In this document: positions 29,148-39,023 of the stretch, piece after piece
How positions within the stretch are numbered: the first letter of the stretch is position 1
Layout: each line of letters begins with the position of its first letter
From: Rhodothermales bacterium
GTDB lineage: Bacteria > Bacteroidota > Rhodothermia > Rhodothermales > Bin80
Assembly: GCA_958296045.1 (NCBI GenBank)
Contig: CATQHT010000003.1
Span: 1-64,000 of the forward strand
DNA: 64,000 nt
Reading direction: 5' to 3'
The notes under the pieces: generated by a model
What the model saw: only the letters and a program-made list of their open reading frames with translations
Databases searched by the model: none
Told to the model about the DNA's origin: nothing
Made by a program: the position numbers and the translations under genes

Positions 29148-31493
29148 CTATCGAATGACAGCCACTTTGCCATAGGCTGTGCCCTCTCCATTGCGCCCTA
29201 CTGCCACCACCAGATAGATTCCCGATGGAACGAGGCTTCCATCCTGGTCGCGCCCATCCCACTGGGCTTTGCCACCGCGCGCATCAAATCGCGCCAGGAG
29301 CTCTCCATCAATCGACAAGATTCGGATATCCGTCTGGTCCACCAGACCCTCGATAAATATCGTGGCCGCCTGCTCTCTGGCCAGCTCCACGGGATTCGGA
29401 TACACAAAGAGGTTCTGCACCGACGGCGCAGGATTGATAGCATTGCCCTGATAACTGATAAGCCCCTTGTCCGTGGCCAAAAAGACAAGGCCAAGGCTGC
29501 CCTCTACATCCACTGAGTTAACCTGGTCCGAAAGCAATGGTGAGTTGCTGGTCCTAAAGTGCTTCGAGGGCGAAAAGCTTCCGCTGCTCTCTACCACATA
29601 AGCGCCATCGTTGGTGGCAAACCACAGGCGTCCAGCGGGATCTTCCACTAGGTCATTGATGATCAACCCTCGCAGCATGTACGCGGTACGGGACTGAACT
29701 GTCCATATCGGCCAACTCGCCTGTACCGACGGATCCGTAGCAGCCAGTGAGCTGGAAATAAAGTAAGCAGGTCCTTCATCGGTGCCTACCCAAATGCGAC
29801 CGTCGGTATCCTCTGCGACCACATTGATCTGCGTGCTGGGCAGGCCGCGACCCCCGGAGCCACGCCCTCCAAAGAACTGGCACTGATCATCCGACGGGTC
29901 TGTAGGTGAATCGCGCGTGTCAAGGACCAGGATGCCGACAGTGAGCCGAAGGTCACTGCGATCCTGGACTATGATCCACTTGAGCCCTGACGAGTCCACA
30001 ATGAGCGAGCCAAGCGCCGAGGTTGCCCCAAGACGAGTGCACGACACGGGCGGCAGGCCCGTCCATGTGCCATCTGGAGAACGAACATGCAGCGGCATGG
30101 GTGATGCCGTATTGGTCACCCACAGATTGCCGTCTCCATCACTGGCGATGCCCGACACGATGACGAACGACTGCTCCCCTGCGGCCGGAAGGAGCGACGA
30201 ATTATCCTGATCATAAAGCTGAATCACCTGATCTGGATCCACCTGTGCCAGTCCTCCGCCGCGCGACCCAGCCCAAGCATTGCCCTCGCCGTCCGCGTAC
30301 ACCACCAGGAAGTTGCTGCGTCCGTTAAGCTCGGAAAAGAACCGCTGCGTGTAGCTGACCCAGGTATCATCTCTGGACAACTTGTAAAACCCTGAACGCG
30401 GCAAGCCTTCGACAGCTGCAGCCCACAGGTTGCCATAAGTATCGAGCACCACTTCGCCAAACGGACTGTCATAGGGGCCGCTGGGATAGATGTTGCCAGT
30501 GATAAGCGCTGGCCGGTTATTGCCAGACGGACGCTCAAAGTGGTTCAGCCCGGACTCGGCATCGCCAAGCCACATATGTCCATCCTCCGCTACCGCTACG
30601 GAATGGAGATTGTTAAAACCGTCCGCCTGCACTATCGCACCTCCATTGGCAAAGACCCCCAGCACATTGAAAACCGTGACCACCAGCACCCGGTCTGCAA
30701 GCATCGCCATATCCCGGACGGTCCGAGAAGTGAGGCCGGTATCCGTATATCGGCCATCCGATCCGCGCTGGCCCAACCCATACAGAGTGCCGACATAGAC
30801 GGTGCCACTGAGCTCGGCAATTGCGTACACGTCGGTGGAAGGCCTCACATCACGATCTACATCCCACGCAGCCGGATCCTGCAGGTTTGGCGCATCCCAA
30901 GGCGCGTAAGCTACTCCTTGGTCCGTAGCGAGCCACAGACCCGACCCACCCTGTGGCACCTCGGCAATCAAAAAGTCTCGAACCGCTACCGGTGAAGACA
31001 GCGAGCCAAGTTGGCTGTAGGTGTCGCGGACTTCCTCCCGCACCGCATCAAACACCACTAGTCCGAAGGCCGTAGCTACCAGAAGGGAATCACCACGCAC
31101 CTGTAACCTGTTGACACCCTTAGAAGGAAAGCGGTCGTTGCGCTGGATGTCGAAAAAGGTGCGCACAGTTCCTGTGGCCACATCCAACCTGTCGAGCACA
31201 CCATCCGCATAGCCAGCCCACACGGCGTTGCGCTGCTGGTCATAGGCAATAGCGATGGTCTGCACGTCATGCAGCCCCTCGGCGGCCGTGAAAGCGTTGA
31301 TTTCGCCACTTGCGACATCGTAGCTGAAGATGCCACCAGATGAGCCAGCCCACATGGCGCCCGGTGCCGGAGCCATAGTGCGCACATCCCTGTACGACGT
31401 ATGTGCAGTCCACTGTGAGCGGGCATCACCTACTGACCAATGAGCGACCAGCGCCAATGCACATAGCCATCTTCCAACTTGACGCCCAATCAT
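29148..31493 (-). CDS. porZ: PorZ-like beta-propeller protein (type IX secretion)
   Basis: A 781-residue exported protein with a signal peptide ending near GDARSQ. The N-terminal part (WTAHTSYRDVRTMAPAPG, then GGIFSYDVASGEINAF and GYADGVLDRLD) matches the PorZ propeller, and many further blades resemble two-component regulator propellers (LWLATDQGVAYAP, IWVGTDEGPAYF). The C-terminus has VYPNPVELAREQAATIFIEG and ends in a T9SS-type immunoglobulin-like domain. In Porphyromonas, PorZ is part of the attachment complex that handles T9SS cargo. The ATG overlaps the ribH stop (ATGA), so it is coupled to riboflavin synthesis. Confidence 0.8.
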   Translation of the reverse strand: MIGRQVGRWLCALALVAHWSVGDARSQWTAHTSYRDVRTMAPAPGAMWAGSSGGIFSYDVASGEINAFTAAEGLHDVQTIAIAYDQQRNAVWAGYADGVLDRLDVATGTVRTFFDIQRNDRFPSKGVNRLQVRGDSLLVATAFGLVVFDAVREEVRDTYSQLGSLSSPVAVRDFLIAEVPQGGSGLWLATDQGVAYAPWDAPNLQDPAAWDVDRDVRPSTDVYAIAELSGTVYVGTLYGLGQRGSDGRYTDTGLTSRTVRDMAMLADRVLVVTVFNVLGVFANGGAIVQADGFNNLHSVAVAEDGHMWLGDAESGLNHFERPSGNNRPALITGNIYPSGPYDSPFGEVVLDTYGNLWAAAVEGLPRSGFYKLSRDDTWVSYTQRFFSELNGRSNFLVVYADGEGNAWAGSRGGGLAQVDPDQVIQLYDQDNSSLLPAAGEQSFVIVSGIASDGDGNLWVTNTASPMPLHVRSPDGTWTGLPPVSCTRLGATSALGSLIVDSSGLKWIIVQDRSDLRLTVGILVLDTRDSPTDPSDDQCQFFGGRGSGGRGLPSTQINVVAEDTDGRIWVGTDEGPAYFISSSLAATDPSVQASWPIWTVQSRTAYMLRGLIINDLVEDPAGRLWFATNDGAYVVESSGSFSPSKHFRTSNSPLLSDQVNSVDVEGSLGLVFLATDKGLISYQGNAINPAPSVQNLFVYPNPVELAREQAATIFIEGLVDQTDIRILSIDGELLARFDARGGKAQWDGRDQDGSLVPSGIYLVVAVGRNGEGTAYGKVAVIR

Positions 31494-31957
31494 GGTCGGA
31501 TACTACGGATCAGATGTACCATCTCCATGGCAGCCATGGCGGCTTCTTTGCCCTTGTTGCCCTTGCCTGGATCGGCCCGCTCCAGTGCCTGAGCCTCATT
31601 TAGCGGCGTCAGGATACCCAGCGTCACCGGGATACCCGAGTCTAGAGCTACACGCTGGATAGCCTGAACAACGGAGTCGCTAATCACTTCGAAGTGATAC
31701 GTCTCCCCTTTCACTACGGCCCCAAGGCATATGAGCGCGTCAAAATTGCCGCTGGCAGCAAGCTCTTGGGCTATCAGAGGAATCTCAAAAGCCCCTGGAC
31801 ACCAGAAGACCTCATTCTGCGTGGCGCCATGCGCATGTAAAGCCGCCTTTGCGCCGCTAAGCAGCCTCTCTGTTACAGCCTTGTTGAAGCGACTGACCAC
31901 AATAGCATATCGGGCGCCTGCTGCATCTGGCAGGGACATATGGTGTGCACGTTTCAT
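31490..31957 (-). CDS. ribH: 6,7-dimethyl-8-ribityllumazine synthase
   Basis: A 155-residue protein (or 149 from the second Met, MSLPDAAG). It condenses 5-amino-6-ribitylaminouracil with dihydroxybutanone phosphate in riboflavin synthesis. Landmarks: VVSRFNKAVTERLL, WCPGAFEIPLIAQ, LGAVVKGETYHFEVI with the catalytic His, and GNKGKEAAMAAMEM. The start overlaps the stop of the PHP relic (TAATG) and the stop overlaps the porZ start, so this is a compact operon. Confidence 0.93.
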   Translation of the reverse strand: MKRAHHMSLPDAAGARYAIVVSRFNKAVTERLLSGAKAALHAHGATQNEVFWCPGAFEIPLIAQELAASGNFDALICLGAVVKGETYHFEVISDSVVQAIQRVALDSGIPVTLGILTPLNEAQALERADPGKGNKGKEAAMAAMEMVHLIRSIRP

Positions 31958-32790
31958 TATGCTGGACTGGTACTGGCGCAGGCTCCTGTGCCCCCAGATT
32001 TATCCCAGCGACAGGGTATGGAATGCCAGCCGAGGCCTAGGTTATTCCCGGGGTCATGCAAGCCAGACCAGCCGATTCCTGCCACACCTGGGTACCGTGC
32101 TACCCGATGGAAGTACCCTGTGACCGATTCGTCGTGCGCGAAATGGATCGATTCCAACCTATCCAGGCTGGCATCTATAAATGATGCCGCGATCGCGTGG
32201 GGCGTGTGATGTCTGGAGTGGGCCAGGATTCGAATGCCGCCGGCACGATGTTGAAAGGTCGATGCGGCTTCGGCGTCCGTGCACTGTGTGAGTACGGGCA
32301 CACCTTTTTCTGGTCCAAGTGAACGGTCAAATGCTTCCTCGAATGAAGCGACGTGTCCTGACTGCACGATGGCCGGAGCAATGTTAGGCTGCCCAAACCT
32401 ACGCGGTAGCAGCGCCTGAATGTCTGCCTCCAGGTTGGCTAAATTGCTAAGGAGTACGAGCCGCTGGCTATACGGCTGACCCCGCTCGCACCTATTGCAG
32501 ATCATAGCTGCCCGGTTCATGTGGCGCTGCCTCGATCGGCTCAGAATAGTACCCGAGTCCTTGCCTCGCTCGTCGCCGAAGGTCACACTCGTCTCCATGC
32601 CTACCATCGGTCCGCTGTCAAAAACATGTGCCTGCTCGCCTGCCCAGATTTGTCCCTTCAAAGGTCGTGATCGTTGATGGCGGCGCAGGCAGGCGGCAGG
32701 CATGTGCTCTGCCGCATGCGCGGGTGAAGAAAGCCACCCGTCAGCGTGACGGGAATGCGCGTGCAGGTCAGCCCTGCGAACAACTACCAT
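31957..32790 (-). pseudogene. PHP-type phosphoesterase relic
   Basis: An open frame of 277 codons begins RRADLHAHSRHADGWLS, the first PHP metal motif (H-x-H), and later has GQPNIAPAIVQSGHVASFEE and GIRILAHSRHHT, as in PHP-family nucleoside phosphatases. The second metal motif D-H-D is not in this frame; it is read as AAINDHDL in another frame at about 32660-32690, implying two nearby compensating frameshifts. The third metal site, normally G-G-S-D-x-H, reads GWSGLHD with the Asp lost. The enzyme is probably dead, although the frame stays open up to ribH. Confidence 0.6.
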
Positions 32791-32925
32791 CTGCAGCTCA
32801 GTTACGCGTGTGCACTGATACCACTACAGGTCCCGCCGGGTCCTTATGCAACCTGGCCTACCGCATACGTATTGCAACAAGTCGTATCCTACAACTGATG
32901 CGACTCCCGCACCTAGCACCGGTTC

Positions 32926-34017
32926 ATGCCCGAGCCACCTCCAGCAACTGATCGCAATGACGCCAGGATTCGTCCTGACTGGCAGGTTTCCTGGCTCAGC
33001 ATCGTATCGTCCATCGGGCTCAGCCTGGTCGTCCTTGCCGTTATCACCACGCTAACTGTAGAGGGCGATTTTTGGCAGCAGGTTTCCCGCATGCGCTGGT
33101 GGATGCCACTGGTCGCACTTAGCAGTGTGGTGCTGCGCATCCTCTCTGGAACGTGGCGACTGCACTATGTAGCTAAGGGCCGACTTAGCTGGATGGGTGC
33201 CTTTCGCGCGCAGTTGGCGTGGGACTTTTTCTCCAACGTGACACCGTCTACGATCGGAGGCGGACCGGTGGCGCCTGCTTATATCTCTCGCGACAGCAGG
33301 ATTCCTTTTGGTGATGCTACCTCCATCATCCTGTTCGCCATGCTCCTGGACCAGATCTGGTTCGCCTGTGCCATCGTCGTGGTTTTCGTTGGCGGGATTT
33401 ACATCGAGATTATCCCAGCGTCTTTGGGCACGGTGGGTGATGTGTCGTTCGCTTTGTACTTCCTGTTATTTCTGGCGTGGGTCATACTATTCGGATACGC
33501 GACCTTTGTCAGACCGACGCTGCTGAGCTGGCTCGTTAACCGGACGTTTCGGCTGTTCCTGTTGCGGAGGTTTCGCGCCCAGGCAAGTGCAGCCATGGTG
33601 CAGCTATGCAGCCGCGCCAGGCTACTACGCGCCCAGCCGCCCACATTCTTTGCCATGGGCTTTGCGCTCACGATCCTAATCTGGATGAGCCGCTACGTTC
33701 TGGTTGTAATCGTGCTCTACGGATTCTATACCGAGGTGGATCAGCTGTTGGTGCTTCTCAGGACGGTGGCGATGATGCTGGGCGCACTGGTGATGCCGAC
33801 GCCCGGCGGGGCCGGAGGTATAGAGGGTTTGTTCGCACTCTTGTTGGGCCCGCTGATCCCGGCATCGCTCCTGGCGCCTTCTCTTTTGGTCTGGCGGCTA
33901 CTTGGATACTATATCTTTATTGTGCTTGGCGCTTATCTGACGGTACATCAGGTCAAGAAGTCCATTAAGCGGCGTCAGGAATCGCGCGAATCGTCGTCAA
34001 CCGCAGATCAATGCTGA
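32926..34017 (+). CDS. UPF0104 / lysylphosphatidylglycerol synthase-type membrane protein
   Basis: A 363-residue polytopic membrane protein with about seven or eight hydrophobic segments. Family-like motifs are NVTPSTIGGGPVAPAY near residue 105, with N-x-x-P-x-x-x-G-G, and PTPGGAGGIEGLF near residue 290. These match the transmembrane domain of MprF/AglD-type flippases (UPF0104). It lacks the soluble lysyl transferase domain, so it may move or remodel a lipid rather than aminoacylate it. It stands alone and faces away from the ribH operon. Confidence 0.78.
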   Translation: MPEPPPATDRNDARIRPDWQVSWLSIVSSIGLSLVVLAVITTLTVEGDFWQQVSRMRWWMPLVALSSVVLRILSGTWRLHYVAKGRLSWMGAFRAQLAWDFFSNVTPSTIGGGPVAPAYISRDSRIPFGDATSIILFAMLLDQIWFACAIVVVFVGGIYIEIIPASLGTVGDVSFALYFLLFLAWVILFGYATFVRPTLLSWLVNRTFRLFLLRRFRAQASAAMVQLCSRARLLRAQPPTFFAMGFALTILIWMSRYVLVVIVLYGFYTEVDQLLVLLRTVAMMLGALVMPTPGGAGGIEGLFALLLGPLIPASLLAPSLLVWRLLGYYIFIVLGAYLTVHQVKKSIKRRQESRESSSTADQC

Positions 34018-34950
34018 CCTGCTAAAGCTGCACCCGCGAGGATCGTTTCAGGCGCTTGCTTCGTAACTGTCCCGTAGAGAGCATTTAAGCTGGGAAATTC
34101 GCCCTGCTTATGTTTGGGTGCAGTCCTCTATGGCTATGCGGCATTCTCCGCTCTGGGCAGGTTGAGGTATCCTCACCTCGGCAGGGCAGCCATGACTGGT
34201 AACTCTGGCAGGGATCGATATTCGGCGATGGTCTTTGGGAGCCTGTATTGTGGGTGCAGTTGATTTTTTGGGGCGCACCTGCTCAATGATCGAGCGGCCA
34301 TGCGGCCGTAGTGCGGACTGGGATCGATGTGTGTTTTTTGGCATGTAGGCAGCCCCTTGTCAGGCAGGTTTGCGAGTGGACGCAAGGGCAGATCATCGGC
34401 GGGGTGTTACGAAACCGATGACCAGTAGCGGAGAATGGGCAATGGTTTTGTTCCGCGTATCCTTCTATCAAGGCGCTGGGGGATGGAGTGGCTGCCACTG
34501 GCGGGGTAGCAGCAGGTGGATCTTCTTGGACGGATGGCCAGCAGCAATGCGCGGCAACACACCTTCGAGTCATTCTACGGGATTGACGCAGTGCAACCGG
34601 CATGTCGCTACGAGTACCAGAATGACCGGTAAGCCACGATACCGTCTTCAAACGGCATCATGCATGCGTGCATATTGGGAAGGGATACGCTTGCCCCGCT
34701 GACGCCGAAGCTCTTGGGGCGCAAAGCGCTGTTTCAGTCTGCCCGACGCTGTTCCATCTCCGGTCGGGCTTCGCCCTCCCCTCGATGGAACGGCCCCTTC
34801 CTGCTCTCTTCGCTAACCTCTGCCTCTATTTGCGAGCACACTGACCTAATTGTATATGTTGCGCTTGGGAGTTAGATTGGGAACATGATGGGGGCTGGCC
34901 GTGATTTTTTGCTAGGCTCTTAAACGTCGCGTGGACTCCGCGATTTGCGC
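34018..34950. other. Gene-poor gap
   Basis: More than 900 bases with no coding frame that shows motifs. It contains one strong hairpin at 34751-34791. The region may be eroded insertion or accessory sequence, since it borders the mobile region that follows. Confidence 0.5.
34751..34791. other. Two-tier hairpin
   Basis: GTTCCATC (34751-34758) pairs perfectly with GATGGAAC (34784-34791), and between them GGGC-TTC-GCCC forms an inner stem. The structure is palindromic, has no U-tract and could be a terminator, a folded site of a mobile element or a relic of a structured RNA. Confidence 0.4.
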
Positions 34951-36230
34951 ATGTCTAAGCTGTCTGCTCTTTCTGCTTCCAGCCGATGATGGTTCTCACT
35001 GACCGCAGCCATGATTCTCGGTGCTGCCGCCTGCGACAGCATCCAGATCAGCATAGATCCGCTGCCTCCCGGTGCATCGAAGGTGGCCCAGGTTGAGGCT
35101 TGGTACGATAAGGCTTTTATCCAGACCCAGGAGCGGGCTCTCGGAAAGTTTAATAATGCTGAGGTCCTAGAGGCCATGGTGGCGAAGTACCCACCCGACT
35201 GGTCGCAGGCCGTCACGTTGGGCTTGGGCGATGGCATTACGCGTGTTACCACGGTACTTGGCCCAGGTCAGCCTGCCACCACACATTCTCCCGGCGAGCT
35301 CGGAGCTGTGCGGACGATTTCGGTGGACATCAATCCCCAGGATGAGGTGGTCGGTTCTCGGCTGCTGGAGTTCGTCAGTCCTGATTCCCTGGATCCCGAT
35401 CGTTTCACGGGCTACGTGCGTCAATGGTAGGATCGGGACTTTGGCGATCTACGAATGCTGATCAGCGAGTACAATATCGCCTATGAAGCCAAAATCTGTG
35501 AACGTTACACGCCCGGGGAGGGGTTTGAGCCGGTCGAACTGACTCTGAATGAAGTTTCGGGGGCAGGCAAGACGCACAGTACGATTTACTGCTGGGTGAC
35601 CGACGTTGTTCGAGGTTGGGTATGCGTAGACCCTCCGTACACGGGGGATGATCCGGGCGATGGCGAAGGGGAGTGCACCTTAGCTTCGGTGGATATCTAT
35701 ATCACCTGTGTTGAGTTCGATGACCCTGGCGGGGGCGACGACGGTGATGGTGAAGAAGAAGAGGAGGAGGACGAAAGCACTTCACGCCACTTCAGTTTGA
35801 CCTACGATAGCGTACCCCGGGGAGAAAACGTCATGTGCACGGTTACGACAGATTCGGTTGACTTGGACCTGTCCCAACTCACGTTCGAATGGTCCGCTGA
35901 AACGGGGGCGGGATATACGGATACCGGTGCCTCTTCATGGTCGGGTACGGCTACAAACTCGACCACGGTCCAGGTTAGGGTTGACAATGAGGACGTATTG
36001 TCGCACACGGTTGACGTGAAACCGCGCTATTGGTCCTTTGGTCAACTGGGCGTACCGGTGCAGTATACCCATCAGCCCAGGGATTCATCAGTAACCCAAG
36101 TTGGCTTCTACAGGCTGAATGAATTTGTGACAGTCTGGTATGTAGAAGGAACGGGGCCGTGGGAGGGTAGGTGGATGACGGCTTTACCCCCTGTAACTGG
36201 TCAGGATTGGGCTGGAGAGCTCCACATTCC
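34951..36230 (+). pseudogene. Surface lipoprotein gene, 5' part (two stops, split by IS21)
   Basis: The frame begins ATG at 34951 with MSKLSALSASSR, then a TGA at 34987-34989, then WFSLTAAMILGAAAC, a typical lipoprotein signal with a G-A-A-A-C lipobox. A second in-frame stop, TAG, is at 35428-35430. The frame otherwise continues to 36230, including a very acidic linker (GDDPGDGEG and EEEEEEDE) and a beta-rich domain. IS21 copy A interrupts it at HIP. The remainder is at 39024-39463. Function is unknown; the 3' part carries an HExxH-like motif. The gene without the insertion would have 571 codons. Confidence 0.75.
36224..36230. repeat. Target-site duplication, left copy (ACATTCC)
   Basis: The seven bases ACATTCC directly before the left end of IS21 copy A are repeated exactly after its right end at 39024-39030. 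This is the size of duplication made by IS21 elements and shows that the element arrived as a unit. Confidence 0.9.
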
Positions 36231-36245
36231 TGCGTATTCCGCTTC

Positions 36246-36372
36246 AAATCGACCAGTGGTTCCACGGCAAATCGACCACCGATTCCACGGCAAATCGACC
36301 AGTGGCTCCACGGCTAATCGACCACCGATTCCACGGCAAATCGACCAGTGGCTCCACGGCTAATCGACCACC
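36246..36372 (+). repeat. Expanded 23-bp terminal repeats of IS21 copy A
   Basis: Five complete 23-base units start at 36246, 36269, 36292, 36315 and 36338, and a sixth partial one at 36361. Each begins with (A/T)AATCGACCA and ends with CCACGGC. IS21 elements carry multiple terminal repeats that bind the IstA transposase. Copy B has only one full unit at the same end (51189-51211). Confidence 0.9.
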
Positions 36373-36547
36373 TGAGCTGGCGCGCGCCGACCGGTGGCGG
36401 CGGGGTGTAGGAGGTCGGTTAACGGGCCTGCCAAATTGGCAGTCTGGCGGAGTTAGAAACGGGTTATTGTTGCCTGTCGCGGGTGATGGCGGCAGGTCAA
36501 GCGCAGGTGGTATCGTACCCTCTTCACTTACCAGACAAGGGGTACTT

Positions 36548-38110
36548 ATGCCAAAAAAGAGGGTTGCGATGCGTGTCTTGTGGGACGTTCTGCGGTTGTC
36601 TGCGGAGTCTGATTTGAGCGTACGTGGTATCGGTCGTGCGCTGGGAATATCGCACAGCACGGTACTTGGTTACTTGCGTCGTGCTAAGGCAGCGGGTGTG
36701 CATTGGCCTTTGCCCGAGGGTATGCCGGAGGCCAAGTTGAAGGCATTGCTTTATGGTCCGCCGGAGGTTGCTAAGGAGACGCGTCCGTTGCCGGACTGGT
36801 CCGAGGTGGAGCGTAAGATGCAGGTCAAGGGGTTCACGCGGCGCCTGATGTGGGAGCGGTACAGGCGGGACCACAGCGATGGTTACGGCTACAGCAAGTT
36901 CTGCGCTCTTTACTCTGCGTGGAAGAAGGAATTTGGCCAGGTGACGGTTCCGATGGATCATCCGGCGGGTCATTCGGCCTTCGTGGACTATGCAGGCATG
37001 CGCCTGGAGGCGATAGACCAGCTTACGCGTAAGCGGCGTCGGGTGGAGACCTTTGTTGGTGTGCTGGGATTCTCCAATTATCTCTACGTTGAGGCGACGT
37101 GGACGCAGCGTCTTGGGGACTGGCTGGGCTCGCATCGTCGCATGTTCGAGTATTTCGGGGCGGTGCCTTCCTATGTGGTCTGTGACAATTTGAAGAGTGG
37201 CGTGCGCAAGGCCCACCGATACGATCCGGAGATCAATCCGTCGTATCAGGACCTTGCGATGCACTACAAGACCGTGGTTGTGCCTACGCGTCCCGGGAAG
37301 CCCAGGGACAAGGCCAAGGTCGAGCAAGCCGTGTTGCATGCAGAGAGGCGCATTCTGGCTCCGTTAAGCGATAAGCGTTTCATCGGTCTAGCGCACGTGA
37401 ACCGGCACATTCGTGTCCATCTGAAGGAGCTTAACGAGCGGCCTTTTCAGAAGCTGGAAGGCAGTCGTAAGAGCTGGTTTGACACGTGGGAGCGATCAGC
37501 GATGAAGCCCTTGCCGGCGGAGCCGTACGAGCACGCGGAGTGGCGCAAAGCCAAGGTGCACAGAGATGCGCACATCGAGGTGCGCTGGCACCGTTATAGC
37601 GTTCCTTATCGATATGTAGGGCGTTCGGTACAGGTTCGCCTTACAGATACCACCCTGGAGGCATTTTTTGACGACAAACGGGTGGCGACGCACCCGCGTA
37701 GCCACCAGAAAGGGGTCACCACCAAGGATGAACACATGCCGGACGCCCAACGCCAAATGAACGATATGAGCCGCTTCGTAACCGAGGCAGAACGCATCGG
37801 GCCGGACACACACAATATCGTGCGGCAGATCATCGATGCTGAGCGGCACCCGTTGATTCGTTACCGCACGCTCATGGGCCTGCTCCGCTTGGCTCGCATC
37901 TACGGTAAGAGCCGCATGGAAAACGCGTGTACGCGGGCAATCGCTATCGGCACCCGCTCGTACAGGAGCATCGCGTCCATCCTGAAGAATGGACTCGACA
38001 AGCATCCGCTGGACTCGGTGTCTCCGCCTCCCATAGACCATGACAACATCCGGGGCCCAAGCTATTACGACACCAAATCGGATTCTCCTCACCAAACCTC
38101 GAAGGACTGA
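36548..38110 (+). CDS. istA: IS21 transposase IstA (copy A)
   Basis: A 520-residue transposase beginning MPKKRVAMRVLW. An N-terminal helix-turn-helix (VRGIGRALGISHSTVLGYL) is followed by the DDE core with Asp in AFVDYAG, Asp in VVCDNLKSG and Glu in KAKVEQAVLH. The start was chosen at the ATG shared with copy B; an in-frame upstream extension is made of terminal-repeat sequence. Its TGA overlaps the istB ATG (TGATG), the usual coupling of IS21 genes. No internal stop, unlike copy B. Confidence 0.95.
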   Translation: MPKKRVAMRVLWDVLRLSAESDLSVRGIGRALGISHSTVLGYLRRAKAAGVHWPLPEGMPEAKLKALLYGPPEVAKETRPLPDWSEVERKMQVKGFTRRLMWERYRRDHSDGYGYSKFCALYSAWKKEFGQVTVPMDHPAGHSAFVDYAGMRLEAIDQLTRKRRRVETFVGVLGFSNYLYVEATWTQRLGDWLGSHRRMFEYFGAVPSYVVCDNLKSGVRKAHRYDPEINPSYQDLAMHYKTVVVPTRPGKPRDKAKVEQAVLHAERRILAPLSDKRFIGLAHVNRHIRVHLKELNERPFQKLEGSRKSWFDTWERSAMKPLPAEPYEHAEWRKAKVHRDAHIEVRWHRYSVPYRYVGRSVQVRLTDTTLEAFFDDKRVATHPRSHQKGVTTKDEHMPDAQRQMNDMSRFVTEAERIGPDTHNIVRQIIDAERHPLIRYRTLMGLLRLARIYGKSRMENACTRAIAIGTRSYRSIASILKNGLDKHPLDSVSPPPIDHDNIRGPSYYDTKSDSPHQTSKD

Positions 38111-38889
38111 TGCTCCTACACCCTACCCTTGACAAGCTCGAGCAGATGCGTCTGCATGGCATGGCGCGCGCGCTGCGTGATCAGCTTACCCAACCGGAAA
38201 TGGAACAGCTCCCGTTCATGGACCGCCTGGGCCTATTGGTTGACCACGAGGAGATCGTGCGATACAACAATCGCCTGCGGTCGCGCCTACGCCGCGCCCG
38301 GTTACGCCAGGAGGCCTCCATGGCCGATCTGGACTATCGTCGCGGTCGCAATCTGGATCGGCGCCTGATGGCCTCGCTTTCCACCTGCGACTGGGTGGGC
38401 AAACATCACAATGCGATCATTACCGGACCCACCGGTGTCGGCAAGAGCTTCGTGGCGTGCGCGCTGGCGCATAAAGCCTGCATGGAGGGGTTCACCGTAC
38501 GCTACCACCGACTGCATCGTCTTCTGGAAGATCTGCAACTCGCGCACGGGGACGGACGCTTCCTGAAACTGCTGAAGCAGTTGACGCGCTTCCACCTACT
38601 GGTTCTCGATGACTGGGGGTTGTCACGAATCAGTGCGCTGCACCAGCGGGATCTGCTTGAGCTCATCGATGATCGGTATCAGAAGGGATCCATCGTCGTT
38701 ACCAGTCAGATGCCTGTGAGTGTGTGGCACGAAGGCATGGAAGACCCAACACTCGCTGATGCTATCCTGGATCGCCTCATTCACAATGCACACCACATCG
38801 CGCTGAAGGGAGAGTCCATGAGACAGCGTCTGCCACAATGGCAGAACCTTCCAGAGAAGACAAGCGTAACTGACGCCAGACAGCCGTGA
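38110..38889 (+). CDS. istB: IS21 helper ATPase IstB (copy A)
   Basis: A 259-residue AAA+ ATPase related to DnaC. It has a Walker A motif GPTGVGKS near residue 108 and Walker B LLVLDDWG near residue 170. IstB delivers the IstA complex to target DNA and gates insertion. The frame is complete. The counterpart in copy B is split exactly in the Walker A codon region by an IS1634-like element. Confidence 0.95.
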   Translation: MLLHPTLDKLEQMRLHGMARALRDQLTQPEMEQLPFMDRLGLLVDHEEIVRYNNRLRSRLRRARLRQEASMADLDYRRGRNLDRRLMASLSTCDWVGKHHNAIITGPTGVGKSFVACALAHKACMEGFTVRYHRLHRLLEDLQLAHGDGRFLKLLKQLTRFHLLVLDDWGLSRISALHQRDLLELIDDRYQKGSIVVTSQMPVSVWHEGMEDPTLADAILDRLIHNAHHIALKGESMRQRLPQWQNLPEKTSVTDARQP

Positions 38890-39023
38890 AAATGGTACCC
38901 AGAACAGTCACGATGCAGCGCTATCCAGCGTGGACTCAGCACGCCGAATCAGGTGGTCGATTAACCGTGGAATCGGTGGTCGCCATACCGTGGAACGAGT
39001 GGTTTTTTTCCGTGGAATATGCA

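Larger units (their letters stand above)
36231..39023 (+). mobile_element. IS21-family element, copy A (intact)
   Basis: A 2793-bp element with ends TGCGTATTCC at the left and, read on the opposite strand, TGCATATTCC at the right. It carries istA and istB with overlapping ends and is flanked by a 7-bp duplication. Both genes are open and their active-site motifs intact, so it may still be mobile. It lies inside the lipoprotein gene. A second copy is nested at 44218-51226. Confidence 0.95.

Noticed and set aside
34987..35430. Stop-codon recoding (TGA and TAG as sense)
   Set aside because: Both codons terminate other intact genes in the window, and the gene is otherwise disrupted.
36302..36547. 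Upstream extension of IstA
   Set aside because: Consists of IS21 terminal repeats; the ATG at 36548 is shared with copy B and gives family length.
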